From Candidatus Bathyarchaeota archaeon (GTDB lineage Archaea > Thermoproteota > Bathyarchaeia > 40CM-2-53-6), in assembly GCA_005888755.1 (NCBI GenBank), contig VBBQ01000028.1, positions 4,358 through 63,658 on the forward strand: a stretch of 59,301 bases of DNA, read 5' to 3'. A program made the position numbers and the translations under genes. The notes under the pieces are model-generated. The model had not been told where the DNA came from. It did not search any database and worked only from the letters and a program-made list of their open reading frames with translations. How positions within the stretch are numbered: the stretch's first letter is position 1; every line of letters begins with the position of its first letter. Positions 35,553 through 43,346 of the stretch are shown here, in pieces.

Positions 35553-36062
35553 TTGAATGCTCAGAAAGAAGACGACGGTTCTCAGTATCTTCAAGAAGCG
35601 TGTTACTATCTGCTCAAGAAGGGTCTGACAATTGAACAGGTATCTAAAGCGCTTGAGATTTCAGAGCAAGAAGCGACCCGGCTTCGTCAACAATTCGAAT
35701 CAAGGCTAGCCTCTGGCGACTCAGTCGAGAACGAAGTCGACAGAAACCTCTGGGAGGATGTCTACAACGACTCTGTCGGTAATGAAAAGATAACCTTCGT
35801 GAGGGACAAAGGGTTCTATCATTGCAGACGAGACGACTTAGACAAAATGGAGTCTCCCGCGCTCATGGCAATTTTCGAGACAAGCAAGAAATTCCTGGAC
35901 TTCGATATGTACAGAAGATACCTAGACAGCAAGCCACCGGCTGGTTATGATCCGATGGCAATGCAAAGGCAGGTGAAAAGAGCTGTCGACTTGATCGAGC
36001 AGATATTGAAGCAGAGATGGGAGACCGAGAAATCAAAAGGGAATGACAGCACGAAAAGCTGA
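35553..36062 (+). CDS. Hypothetical with N-terminal HTH-like segment
   Basis: The 169-residue protein (TTG start) has an N-terminal helix-turn-helix-like stretch (LLKKGLTIEQVSKALEISEQ) and a helical C-terminal half with no known domain. It starts 35 bases after the PIN-like gene. The pair might be regulator and nuclease, but this is only inference. Confidence 0.6.
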   Translation: MNAQKEDDGSQYLQEACYYLLKKGLTIEQVSKALEISEQEATRLRQQFESRLASGDSVENEVDRNLWEDVYNDSVGNEKITFVRDKGFYHCRRDDLDKMESPALMAIFETSKKFLDFDMYRRYLDSKPPAGYDPMAMQRQVKRAVDLIEQILKQRWETEKSKGNDSTKS

Positions 36063-36096
36063 CTTTCGAGCCGCCGGAGATGGACCCAGAGCTAAA

Positions 36097-36430
36097 CCCG
36101 AGGTTCTGTCAAGTCTTCGGTTTGTTTTGAAGACCAGACTTGCTCTCATCGACTCCGGGGATTACCGTCGTCGTCGGGTTCCCCTTCACCGCTTCACATG
36201 AGAGCCCTTGCGCCTCAGAGACACATAGCCTCTTCTCGGCAGGGAACGGTCGAACCTCAACCGCCCCCTCACGCCTGCAGCGTGGTAGCTTGGCCCATTG
36301 CCAGGCAAGGATTTTACAGTGGCCAACCAACCATCTAACCCGGTTCACGCCTCTCAGGCGGTCGGAGTCGCTCCCGTCATCCCAGCTCGAGAGGCTCATA
36401 TGACGAACCGCCTTACACGTAATCAGTCAT
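36097..36430 (-). repeat. 334-bp two-copy inverted element, copy A
   Basis: The reverse complement matches 51100-51433 at roughly 80-85% by eye. It contains a 96-codon frame with MSLSSWDDGSDSDRLRG; the other copy keeps the same frame. The differences fall at all codon positions and change many residues, so coding selection is not evident. A short hairpin CACGC-loop-GCGTG is kept while its loop differs. Region 36063-36551 holds no other supported gene. Confidence 0.75.
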
Positions 36431-36551
36431 CCCACGAACATAATCGTTAGAGATGACCGAAGCTGCGCCAAACAACAACCAACGCTAACCATGGCCATAG
36501 CGCCATGCTAAACCCGATAAACCCCCCGACCAGCGCCAAATAGAGACAGAG

Positions 36552-37832
36552 TTGTCACTAGAAGGATTCGAAGTCGCCGTAGTCGGGGCAGGCCCGGCTG
36601 GGAGCGCAGCCGCCCTCACGCTCGCTCGGGAAGGGGTCCAAGTCCTCCTCGTTGAACGAGGAGCATTTCCAGGGTCAAAGAACGTCTTTGGAGGACGAAT
36701 CTACAGTTACGCACTCAAACGCCTCCTTGGAGACCGATGGAAAGACGCACCAGTAGAACGATTCGTAAGAAAAGAGGGAATCACCTTCATGACGGCGGAC
36801 AGCTCGTTTAGCATCGAATACGAATCGAAAGATCCGACGGGAAGCTTCACCTCTATTCGAGCCAAGTTTGACAAGTGGCTGGCCGAGCAGGCAGAGAAAG
36901 CAGGAGCTTCGCTGATTACCGATTCAAGAGTAGACGACTTAGTAACCGAGGGCGGACGCGTAAGGGGAATAATCGCGGGTCAGGACAAGATTCCAACAGA
37001 TGCTGTGATCGCCTGCGACGGAACCACTACGAGCCTCGCCCGAAGGGCCGGACTCGCGACCATGCTGGAGCCTGAAGAAGTCTCGATGGGAATGAAAGAT
37101 GTTGTTGAACTTCCAGCCGAAAGAATTGAGGAGCGCTTTGGGCTTGAGCCCGGAGAAGGCGCTGCCCACGTCTTTGTTGGTGACTGCTCCGGCGGACTTC
37201 GCGGCGGAGGCTTCCTCTACACGAACAAAGACAGCTTGGCTCTAGGAATGGTTGTCGGGGCTGATGATACGTCAACGAAAGCAGTCCCATCACACACATT
37301 CATGGATCGACTGAGAAACCACCGCAGAGTTCAACGTCTGATAAGAGACGGGAAAACGATCGAGTACGATGCCCATATGATCCCGGAAGCAGGGCCTAAG
37401 ATGTTGACAAGACCCTACACGGGAGGCATGCTCGTGGCAGGAGATGCAGCAGGACACCTACTCAACAATGGCTACACCTTCAGAGGTGTCGATATGGCAA
37501 TTGTCTCCGGAGTTGCTGCAGCCCAAACAATTCTCGAGGCCCGGAAGAGAAAAGACTACTCCGCTCAATCGCTCCAGAATTACGAGCGAAAACTGAGGGA
37601 GGAACCGGCCCTCAGAGACATGTACACCTTCAGCAAAGTGCCAAGATATCTACGCAACAATAGGCTCTACAATGTCTATCCCGAGCTAGTTTGCAACGCT
37701 GCGGAAGCAGTCTATCGGGTTGATGGAAACGGAAAGCGAAAAATCTACAAAGAGATTAGGGCACAGACAAAAGGTAAGGTCTCCACGATGAGTTTGATAC
37801 GTGACCTTCTTGCAGGAGCGAGGACATTCTAG
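36552..37832 (+). CDS. fixC: FixC, ETF-quinone oxidoreductase-like flavoprotein
   Basis: The 426-residue protein has an N-terminal FAD fold (VAVVGAGPAGSAAALTLARE), the geranylgeranyl-reductase/FixC-type motif YDAHMIPEAGPKML and GMLVAGDAAGHLLN. FixC passes electrons from the ETF (FixAB) to quinone or, with FixX, toward ferredoxin. TTG start. fixX follows after two bases. Confidence 0.92.
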   Translation: MSLEGFEVAVVGAGPAGSAAALTLAREGVQVLLVERGAFPGSKNVFGGRIYSYALKRLLGDRWKDAPVERFVRKEGITFMTADSSFSIEYESKDPTGSFTSIRAKFDKWLAEQAEKAGASLITDSRVDDLVTEGGRVRGIIAGQDKIPTDAVIACDGTTTSLARRAGLATMLEPEEVSMGMKDVVELPAERIEERFGLEPGEGAAHVFVGDCSGGLRGGGFLYTNKDSLALGMVVGADDTSTKAVPSHTFMDRLRNHRRVQRLIRDGKTIEYDAHMIPEAGPKMLTRPYTGGMLVAGDAAGHLLNNGYTFRGVDMAIVSGVAAAQTILEARKRKDYSAQSLQNYERKLREEPALRDMYTFSKVPRYLRNNRLYNVYPELVCNAAEAVYRVDGNGKRKIYKEIRAQTKGKVSTMSLIRDLLAGARTF

Positions 37833-37834
37833 AA

Positions 37835-38131
37835 ATGTCTGCACAACAAGAGGAGATGAGTCTCGACAAACGGCTGGCTCTAGTCAGCTTCAGCAAAGAC
37901 CCCGAACCATTCATCGTAGTAGACACTAAACTCTGCGTAGAATGCGAAAAGAAGCCATGTCTCTATATTTGCCCAGCTCAGGTCTACTCTTGGCAAGACC
38001 AGCTGACTTACAATACGGAGGGCTGCATGGAAACGGGCGCCTGTCTGATCGTTTGCCACAAAATTGGAGCCAAGGCCATAAGCTGGAAGTACCCCTCCGG
38101 CGGAAAAGGAGTAAGTTTCAAGCTAGGCTGA
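37835..38131 (+). CDS. fixX: FixX ferredoxin-like protein
   Basis: The 98-residue protein has a ferredoxin fold with CVECEKKPCLYICPAQVY and CMETGACLIVC, the cysteine spacing of FixX, which bears one 4Fe-4S cluster and docks on FixC. It directly follows fixC. Confidence 0.92.
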   Translation: MSAQQEEMSLDKRLALVSFSKDPEPFIVVDTKLCVECEKKPCLYICPAQVYSWQDQLTYNTEGCMETGACLIVCHKIGAKAISWKYPSGGKGVSFKLG

Positions 38132-38186
38132 GCTCGGAAACCCTCTTAACCAGCAACCTATTGCCATCGAAGTTAGGAAATCAGGA

Positions 38187-38555
38187 ATGAGCAGCCAAAT
38201 GGTCGAAATAGCCCACGAACCGCTGAAGAGGATCGTTATCCGAGAACTTGTCAAATACGACACCCCCCAACAACTCGTGAACGCCTTATCGTTCATCATG
38301 AAGATGGGACAACCCGTGCTACTGACATGGGCAGATAGCATGGTATTTGTGTCACAGCCAATCCCGCCCTCGGACATGCCCGAGGAATACGCCCGCGGGG
38401 AACTGTACATAGCATCCATCAGTTACGCGCCCATGGCAGAATTTGTCCACAATGTAAAGGCAGGAAACGTGGAGATGCCCGTGATCGACGTTTCTAGAAG
38501 CCCGCTTAGCCAAGACCTTGCAAGATTCCTAAAAACGAAACTCGACGACGCCTGA
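38187..38555 (+). CDS. Hypothetical protein of the fix cluster
   Basis: The 122-residue protein has no domain I recognise. It is soluble, with an N-terminal HEPLKRIVIRELVKYD and a central IMKMGQPVLLTWADSMVFVS. It lies 56 bases after fixX and ends 10 bases before the end of etfA on the other strand. It may support FixC or FixX assembly. Confidence 0.6.
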   Translation: MSSQMVEIAHEPLKRIVIRELVKYDTPQQLVNALSFIMKMGQPVLLTWADSMVFVSQPIPPSDMPEEYARGELYIASISYAPMAEFVHNVKAGNVEMPVIDVSRSPLSQDLARFLKTKLDDA

Positions 38556-38564
38556 CAAACCAGT

Positions 38565-39548
38565 TCAGTTTTTCCCGTAATACTTCTTCATCTCCTGAGT
38601 AAGAGCCGGGACAACTTCGAAAACATCTCCCACTATCCCGTAGTCTGCGAACCCGAAGATGGGCGCTTCGGGGTCCTTGTTGATTGCGACTATCACCTTC
38701 GAGTTTATCATGCCAACTCTGTGTTGAATGGCTCCCGAGATGCCGCAGGCGATGTAGAGTGTTGGGGAGACAGTTCGACCTGTCTGTCCAACCTGGTCCG
38801 AGTGCGGCCTCCAACCAGCATCGACAGATGCTCTTGAGGCTCCTACCACTCCGCCCATGACGTTAGCGAGTTCCTCGAGAATCTTGTAGTTCTCAGGTCC
38901 TCCCATTCCTCTTCCCCCGGAAACGATGACTCCTGCTTCGGTGAGGTCTTGTTTTTTTGCTCCGTGGGTGACGAATTCCTTCACGGTCATTCTAGTGGTT
39001 GGCTTCTCAAATGAGAGAGATTCGATCGACGGACTGATTGCCGGAACTCTCTCCTTAGCAGTGAATACATTCGGGCGAAGAGTTGCAACCTTGGGGTTCC
39101 CTTTGATCTTGACTTTCAGCAACACTTTGCCCGCATAGGCAGGACGAGTTGCGACTAACTCATTCTCACTGATTTCCAGCTCAGTGCAATCCGTCGCGAC
39201 GGCCGTGTTATGATGAATTGCTAGACGTGGCCCTAGGTCCTTGCCGGTCGAAGTGGCGGGGAGAAGAATGACGCCGGGATCAATTTTCTTTGCCAAGTCG
39301 AGAGCGATTTGTCGGTAAAAGTCGGGATGGTAGAGCTTTAGCGACTCGTCGTCGGCGACTGAAACCTTGTCCGCACCGAACCTACCCAGAGAACTTGCTT
39401 GGTCCCGTATTTCATGACCAATAGATAATGCGTGGACCTCACTTTTCGAGAGGTCGGCCAGTCGCCTTGCCTCCGTTACCGCTTCGAAAGCGGATTTTCG
39501 GAATTCGTTCCCTGAGGATTCCGCGAAGACAAGTATAGGGCCTTGCAA
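38565..39548 (-). CDS. etfA: Electron transfer flavoprotein alpha subunit (FixB)
   Basis: The 327-residue protein has VIVSGGRGMGGPENYKILEE, GASRASVDAGWRPHSDQVGQ, YIACGISGAIQHRVGM and a C-terminal FADYGIVGDVFEVVPALT, the FAD site of ETF alpha. The TTG start is used. It lies three bases after etfB. Confidence 0.95.
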   Translation of the reverse strand: MQGPILVFAESSGNEFRKSAFEAVTEARRLADLSKSEVHALSIGHEIRDQASSLGRFGADKVSVADDESLKLYHPDFYRQIALDLAKKIDPGVILLPATSTGKDLGPRLAIHHNTAVATDCTELEISENELVATRPAYAGKVLLKVKIKGNPKVATLRPNVFTAKERVPAISPSIESLSFEKPTTRMTVKEFVTHGAKKQDLTEAGVIVSGGRGMGGPENYKILEELANVMGGVVGASRASVDAGWRPHSDQVGQTGRTVSPTLYIACGISGAIQHRVGMINSKVIVAINKDPEAPIFGFADYGIVGDVFEVVPALTQEMKKYYGKN

Positions 39549-39551
39549 TGG

Positions 39552-40301
39552 TTAGATCACTTTGGCCTCTTCGTGCAGAACCTTGACCAGTATCGGAACG
39601 GCTTCAACGCCCTTCCCTAGTACCCTGCCTGGGGGTCTAGGTGGAGGATATTGAATTGAGACAATTTCCAGAATGCCCGGAAACGGTTGAGGCTCCTTCA
39701 CAAGAATAGGTTTCTTCCTAGCCGAGACTAATTCTCTAAGCGACGCGTACCGAGGAACGGTCAAATCTTTTTCAGCGGTGAATGCGGACGGAAGGGTAGT
39801 CTCGACAACGATTACTCCTCCTTCAACTTCTCGATGAGCGATCGCCTTGCCATCGGAGACGTCGAGTTTGACGATTTGAGTCGCGCAGGGAATCCCGAGA
39901 AGTTCGGCTACCATTTGCCCGACTTGCTGGTTGTCGTCGTCAACACCCTTCTTGCCAAACAAGAGAACGTCGAATTCGACTGATTTCAATTCCGCAGCAA
40001 TGGCCCGGGCAACGGCGCTTGGGTCATCTGGAAAATTTTCGCTCTTGAGATGAATCGCCTTGTCCGCGCCAAGGGCCAGCGCTTTGAGAATTACGCTAGT
40101 TGACTTCTCGGGTCCGAGGGTGAGAACAGTGACCTCTCCGCCGTGTTTCTCCTTTAGCTGAACACCCTGTTCTAGGGCATATTCTTCGTAAGGATTGACT
40201 ACAAACTCTGCATCGCTTGTGACAATTGATTTCCCATCAGGTGCAATCTTGATGCGCGTTGCTGTGTCCGGAACGCGCCGCACGCACACGACTACTTTCA
40301 G
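39552..40301 (-). CDS. etfB: Electron transfer flavoprotein beta subunit (FixA)
   Basis: The protein of about 249 residues has VCVRRVPDTATRIKI, NPYEEYALEQGVQLKE, LTLGPEKSTSVILKALALGA and the AMP-binding region LLFGKKGVDDDNQQVGQM. Family members start M-K-I-V-V-C-V; here KVVVCVRRVPDT is preceded by CTG at 40301 with a stop two codons further up and no ATG/GTG/TTG before it, so CTG is the likely start. GTG at 40289 would cut the first strand. Confidence 0.93.
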   Translation of the reverse strand: MKVVVCVRRVPDTATRIKIAPDGKSIVTSDAEFVVNPYEEYALEQGVQLKEKHGGEVTVLTLGPEKSTSVILKALALGADKAIHLKSENFPDDPSAVARAIAAELKSVEFDVLLFGKKGVDDDNQQVGQMVAELLGIPCATQIVKLDVSDGKAIAHREVEGGVIVVETTLPSAFTAEKDLTVPRYASLRELVSARKKPILVKEPQPFPGILEIVSIQYPPPRPPGRVLGKGVEAVPILVKVLHEEAKVI

Positions 40302-40428
40302 TTCTTAGCCGCCTAGCCGGACCCAAATTGGGCCGAAGAATAAGGTTTCCCTGAGCACAGTGGGTTCCTGTACTAATTATGGTAAACAGTTAAAGCTCGG
40401 AACCGCTGAGCTCTGGAATGAGAATAAT

Positions 40429-40716
40429 ATGGCTTTAGGAGACCCGTTCCAGATCCTACTGATACTGGGCGTACTAGCCGTCATACTGATCTGGGGACCA
40501 CAAAAAATACCAGAACTAGCGAGATCAATAGGAAGAGCACGCAAAGAATTCGACGACGCCTCAAAGGGACTAACAAACCCACTCTCACCCTCTCAGCCAG
40601 CTCTGTCCACGTCTGATCCGCTAACTGATACAGCGCACAAATTGGGGATCAACACCCAAGGCAAGACGCGCCAAGAAATATCTGACGACATCGTAAAAGC
40701 AGCTCAGACAAAGTAG
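40429..40716 (+). CDS. tatA: TatA-type twin-arginine translocase subunit
   Basis: The 95-residue protein has one N-terminal helix (FQILLILGVLAVILIWGPQK), the amphipathic segment KIPELARSIGRARKEFDDA and a polar tail. This fits TatA/B. The ATG at 40429 is preferred over the open frame to 40360, which adds an unlikely segment. tatC follows. Confidence 0.9.
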   Translation: MALGDPFQILLILGVLAVILIWGPQKIPELARSIGRARKEFDDASKGLTNPLSPSQPALSTSDPLTDTAHKLGINTQGKTRQEISDDIVKAAQTK

Positions 40717-40832
40717 TCAGACAAGCCCTAGCCTCCAAGACCAGCTCTGCACCTAGTTGTCGTTAGGCCAGTTGAACCCGCTCAATGATTTTATTGACTA
40801 TCTGCCCGGTCCGCAAAGGATAGTGGAATCCA

Positions 40833-41723
40833 CTGTCAGGAGAACAATCGCCGGAAAAAGTTCTACCTCTTTGGGACCACATTTCAGAGCTTTCAAGACG
40901 AATAAAAATCTGGATCTATTCCTTCGCCATTGCGACCCTGTTCTATCTTGTTGTTCCGTCTGACCTTTCGTTCTTGCAAAATCCCTTCCAAGTCTACCAT
41001 CCACTAATAACAGCGATTCTCGGCACGATAAGGACGCGACTGCTGCCGTCACAGTACATATTGATCGGAGGAACGGTCACCACACCCCTGGAACTCATCG
41101 TTGTAGGATCCGCAGTGTTCGGATTCGCTACAAGTATCCCCGTGCTCGCGTATGAGATATACAAATTTGTGGACCCAGCAATCAAGGCCAGCGAGAAACA
41201 GTCGGTATACCCGTTCGTCGCAGCATTTTCGATCCTGTTCATGGTAGGCGCTTCGTTTGCTTTTTTCGTTCTCTTACCGTTCATATTCTACTTCTCTATC
41301 CCCTTCTTCCAAGCGGTAGGAATATCCACCTTCATTTTCGCGGACCAGTTCTACAACCTCGTTTTCTTCGTCATCGTACTCTCAGGCTTTGCCTTCACAA
41401 TTCCCGTCTTCTTCGTCCTACTGGTCAAATTGCACGTTCTCGGGACGAAGATGCTTACCAAGAATCGGAAGTACGTCTGGGCATCACTCTTAGTTCTAAC
41501 TGCCATAGCTTCCCCCGACGGGGGACCCTTGGCAGACGTTGCATTGTTTGTTCCAATCATCATACTCCTTGAAGGAGCAATCTGGTATGCAAAGAGATAC
41601 GAAAAGGGACGCGCAGAAAACGAAGTGACAACTGTGCCTTTAGAGGCAACCTGTAACTTTTGTGGGGGAGACATGGACCCGGGTGGCGTGTTCTGCGGCC
41701 GTTGTGGAAAGGCGAGAATCTGA
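40833..41723 (+). CDS. tatC: TatC translocase with C-terminal zinc ribbon
   Basis: The protein of about 296 residues is the multi-helix Tat receptor, with six hydrophobic segments. The conserved N-terminal helix (LPLWDHISELSRRIKIWIYS, which fits HLEELRRR) lies upstream of the first ATG/GTG/TTG (TTG 40974); the only plausible start after the in-frame stop at 40821 is CTG 40833. TATA-like ATTTTATTG sits near 40788. The last 20 or so residues form a zinc ribbon (CNFCGG and CGRCGK), unusual for TatC, in the cytoplasm. Confidence 0.88.
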   Translation: MSGEQSPEKVLPLWDHISELSRRIKIWIYSFAIATLFYLVVPSDLSFLQNPFQVYHPLITAILGTIRTRLLPSQYILIGGTVTTPLELIVVGSAVFGFATSIPVLAYEIYKFVDPAIKASEKQSVYPFVAAFSILFMVGASFAFFVLLPFIFYFSIPFFQAVGISTFIFADQFYNLVFFVIVLSGFAFTIPVFFVLLVKLHVLGTKMLTKNRKYVWASLLVLTAIASPDGGPLADVALFVPIIILLEGAIWYAKRYEKGRAENEVTTVPLEATCNFCGGDMDPGGVFCGRCGKARI

Positions 41724-41788
41724 CATGATCGTTGATCCACACAACGGAGCGCTCCAGATGAGTTAAAAGACCCAGATCTAGAGTCGGA

Positions 41789-41872
41789 ATTAGATGATGA
41801 ATTTCCGCAATACATGCGGACGGAGCGTTCTCAGCCGACGCAATGACGAGCGACATCGGGCGGGCTGATAAT
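41789..41872 (+). ncRNA. Candidate C/D-box-like small RNA
   Basis: ATGATGA (41794-41800) matches box C and CTGA (41865-41868) matches box D, flanked by complementary ATTA and TAAT. Internal CCGA (41835-41838) and ATGACGA (41843-41849) resemble D' and C'. A TTAAAAGA box about 27 bases upstream would start transcription here. The C-to-D' gap (34 nt) is longer than the usual 12 and contains a CCGC/GCGG hairpin, so the match is incomplete. The gap 41724-42048 holds no other gene I can support. Confidence 0.3.
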
Positions 41873-42069
41873 AACATTGTCCGCCCGAATCCCAATGCCT
41901 CTAAGATTTCACACCAACCCTGACCTTCCCGATAGCCAAAAAGGAAATTATCGTGACCAGTCTCGAAGTCTTGACAGAGTCGAAGAAATATTATAACGGG
42001 ACCAACCGGAGAATTCGAACGGACGACCAATCCTGTAGATGATCCAACCTGATAACAGTAAAGTCACAA

Positions 42070-42474
42070 CTGCTTCCTGAACTTGGCCAAATCATTCGCA
42101 GGATTCCATTTCTACTCACCACGGCAAAGGAAGACTCCAAGGCGTCGCTCTATGGCGAGAAGTACCTCAAACGACTCCTGTGGTACCTGTTCGCCGGAAC
42201 ACGCGGAGGTCCTAGCAGGGCTGAGATCATCAAGGCTCTCCAGAATCGTCCTTGCAACGCCAATCAACTTGCGCAAGTTCTCCATGTAGACTACAAAACC
42301 ATCCAACACCACGTAAGGGTTCTAGAAGAGAATGGCCTAATCGTTCCGTCCGAGAAGGGAACGTATGGTGCCGTTCTCTTTCTTACTTCTAAGATGGAAG
42401 AAGCGCTTCCGATCCTCGACGAGATTTGGACTAGAATTGGAAGAAGAAAGATAAACAAAACGAATCCGGAGTAG
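42070..42474 (+). CDS. Winged-helix regulator (archaeal wHTH family)
   Basis: This product of about 134 residues has YLKRLLWYLFAGTRGGPSRA, EIIKALQNRPCNANQLAQVL and VDYKTIQHHVRVLEENGLI, a common archaeal winged-helix family, with a C-terminal EIWTRIGRRK. The frame has no ATG, GTG or TTG before the helix; CTG at 42070 (or 42049) is the best start, and a TATTATAA box lies near 41990. It pairs with the membrane protein 11 bases downstream, as this family often does. Confidence 0.8.
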   Translation: MLPELGQIIRRIPFLLTTAKEDSKASLYGEKYLKRLLWYLFAGTRGGPSRAEIIKALQNRPCNANQLAQVLHVDYKTIQHHVRVLEENGLIVPSEKGTYGAVLFLTSKMEEALPILDEIWTRIGRRKINKTNPE

Positions 42475-42485
42475 AGTGACCAAGC

Positions 42486-42788
42486 TTGGGTCTTGCACTT
42501 TGGGCTAGCGCAATAGTTGCCTTCGCGAACATAGCCATGACCCTAGCATTATTGGCAATTTACCTCGGGACGTACGGGAAGGTCAAGTCTTCCTTCACTT
42601 TGGGTCTCGTTCTCTTTGGCAGTTTTTTCGTCGTACTCAATCTAGCCATTCTGGTATTCTGGCTGTTTCTATTCCAAAACGTGAGTTCCGCGGCCACCTT
42701 CGTGGATCAGGCGTCCACCTACATGCTTCTTGTAAATATCGGAGAGGCCCTTGCTCTAGCGAACCTCCTCCGAGTGACCTGGAAATAG
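42486..42788 (+). CDS. Membrane protein paired with wHTH regulator
   Basis: The 100-residue protein has three hydrophobic helices (ASAIVAFANIAMTLALLAIY, LGLVLFGSFFVVLNLAILVF, and a third near the end). It starts 11 bases after the regulator, the typical pairing in archaea where the membrane partner may sense a signal for the wHTH protein. Confidence 0.7.
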   Translation: MGLALWASAIVAFANIAMTLALLAIYLGTYGKVKSSFTLGLVLFGSFFVVLNLAILVFWLFLFQNVSSAATFVDQASTYMLLVNIGEALALANLLRVTWK

Positions 42789-43031
42789 GGCAGAACTACT
42801 CCTCGCGCCCATTCTCCAAATGCAAGCTCAAATCACTTGGAAATTCGCTCCTCACTAGCTCAGACCGTTCGCTAGAGTTCTTAGAGATTCGATTCGCGAT
42901 AGACATCTGCGGTGATATTTCCTATTGCGAGTAGCCCTTTCCGGCTATCTCCAGGTAGAATATGGGCCAGATTCCGGGGAGATTTGGAAAAACCGTTAAG
43001 AATCAATCCAAGCCATGTCAGCCAGAAACCC

Positions 43032-43343
43032 TTGAAAGGGAATAAGAAGACTGACGAGAAAGCCGAGTCCGAACAGGACTCAAGCAACAAGATATCCCGA
43101 AGAGACTTCTTGAAATTCGGCGTAGGAGCCGCTGCGGTAGCAGCTGGCGCCACAGCCCTCATGGGCAAGATTCCCATTCCAGCAGAGCAGCCGAAAACCC
43201 CGGCGACGAACGATAGCACGGAGCCAATTGTTGCCTCTGTAAGCGGTGATCAACTAACCGTCATGAATGGCCAGGTATCCGTGAAGGTGAAAGATGCAGA
43301 ATTGGCCGCCCAGATTGCAGACAAGCTACGAGCAGGGAACTAG
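43032..43343 (+). CDS. Small Tat-signal protein
   Basis: The product of about 103 residues has a twin-arginine signal SRRDFLKFGVGAAAVAAGAT (S-R-R-x-F-L-K) after a charged N-region, then a short mature part of about 50 residues. The TTG at 43032 gives a normal n-region; upstream starts give an improbably long one. The gene directly before DUF4331 could supply an export signal for it, and tatA/tatC are 2 kb away. Confidence 0.75.
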   Translation: MKGNKKTDEKAESEQDSSNKISRRDFLKFGVGAAAVAAGATALMGKIPIPAEQPKTPATNDSTEPIVASVSGDQLTVMNGQVSVKVKDAELAAQIADKLRAGN

Positions 43344-43346
43344 ACG

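Noticed and set aside
41896-41997. 33-codon frame MPLRFHTNPDLPD...
   Set aside because: Short, no recognisable motif, and its end overlaps the TATA box of the wHTH gene.
41940-42060. Possible minus-strand tRNA with GTTCGAATTC T-loop
   Set aside because: The T-stem arms do not pair and no acceptor stem or anticodon arm could be drawn.
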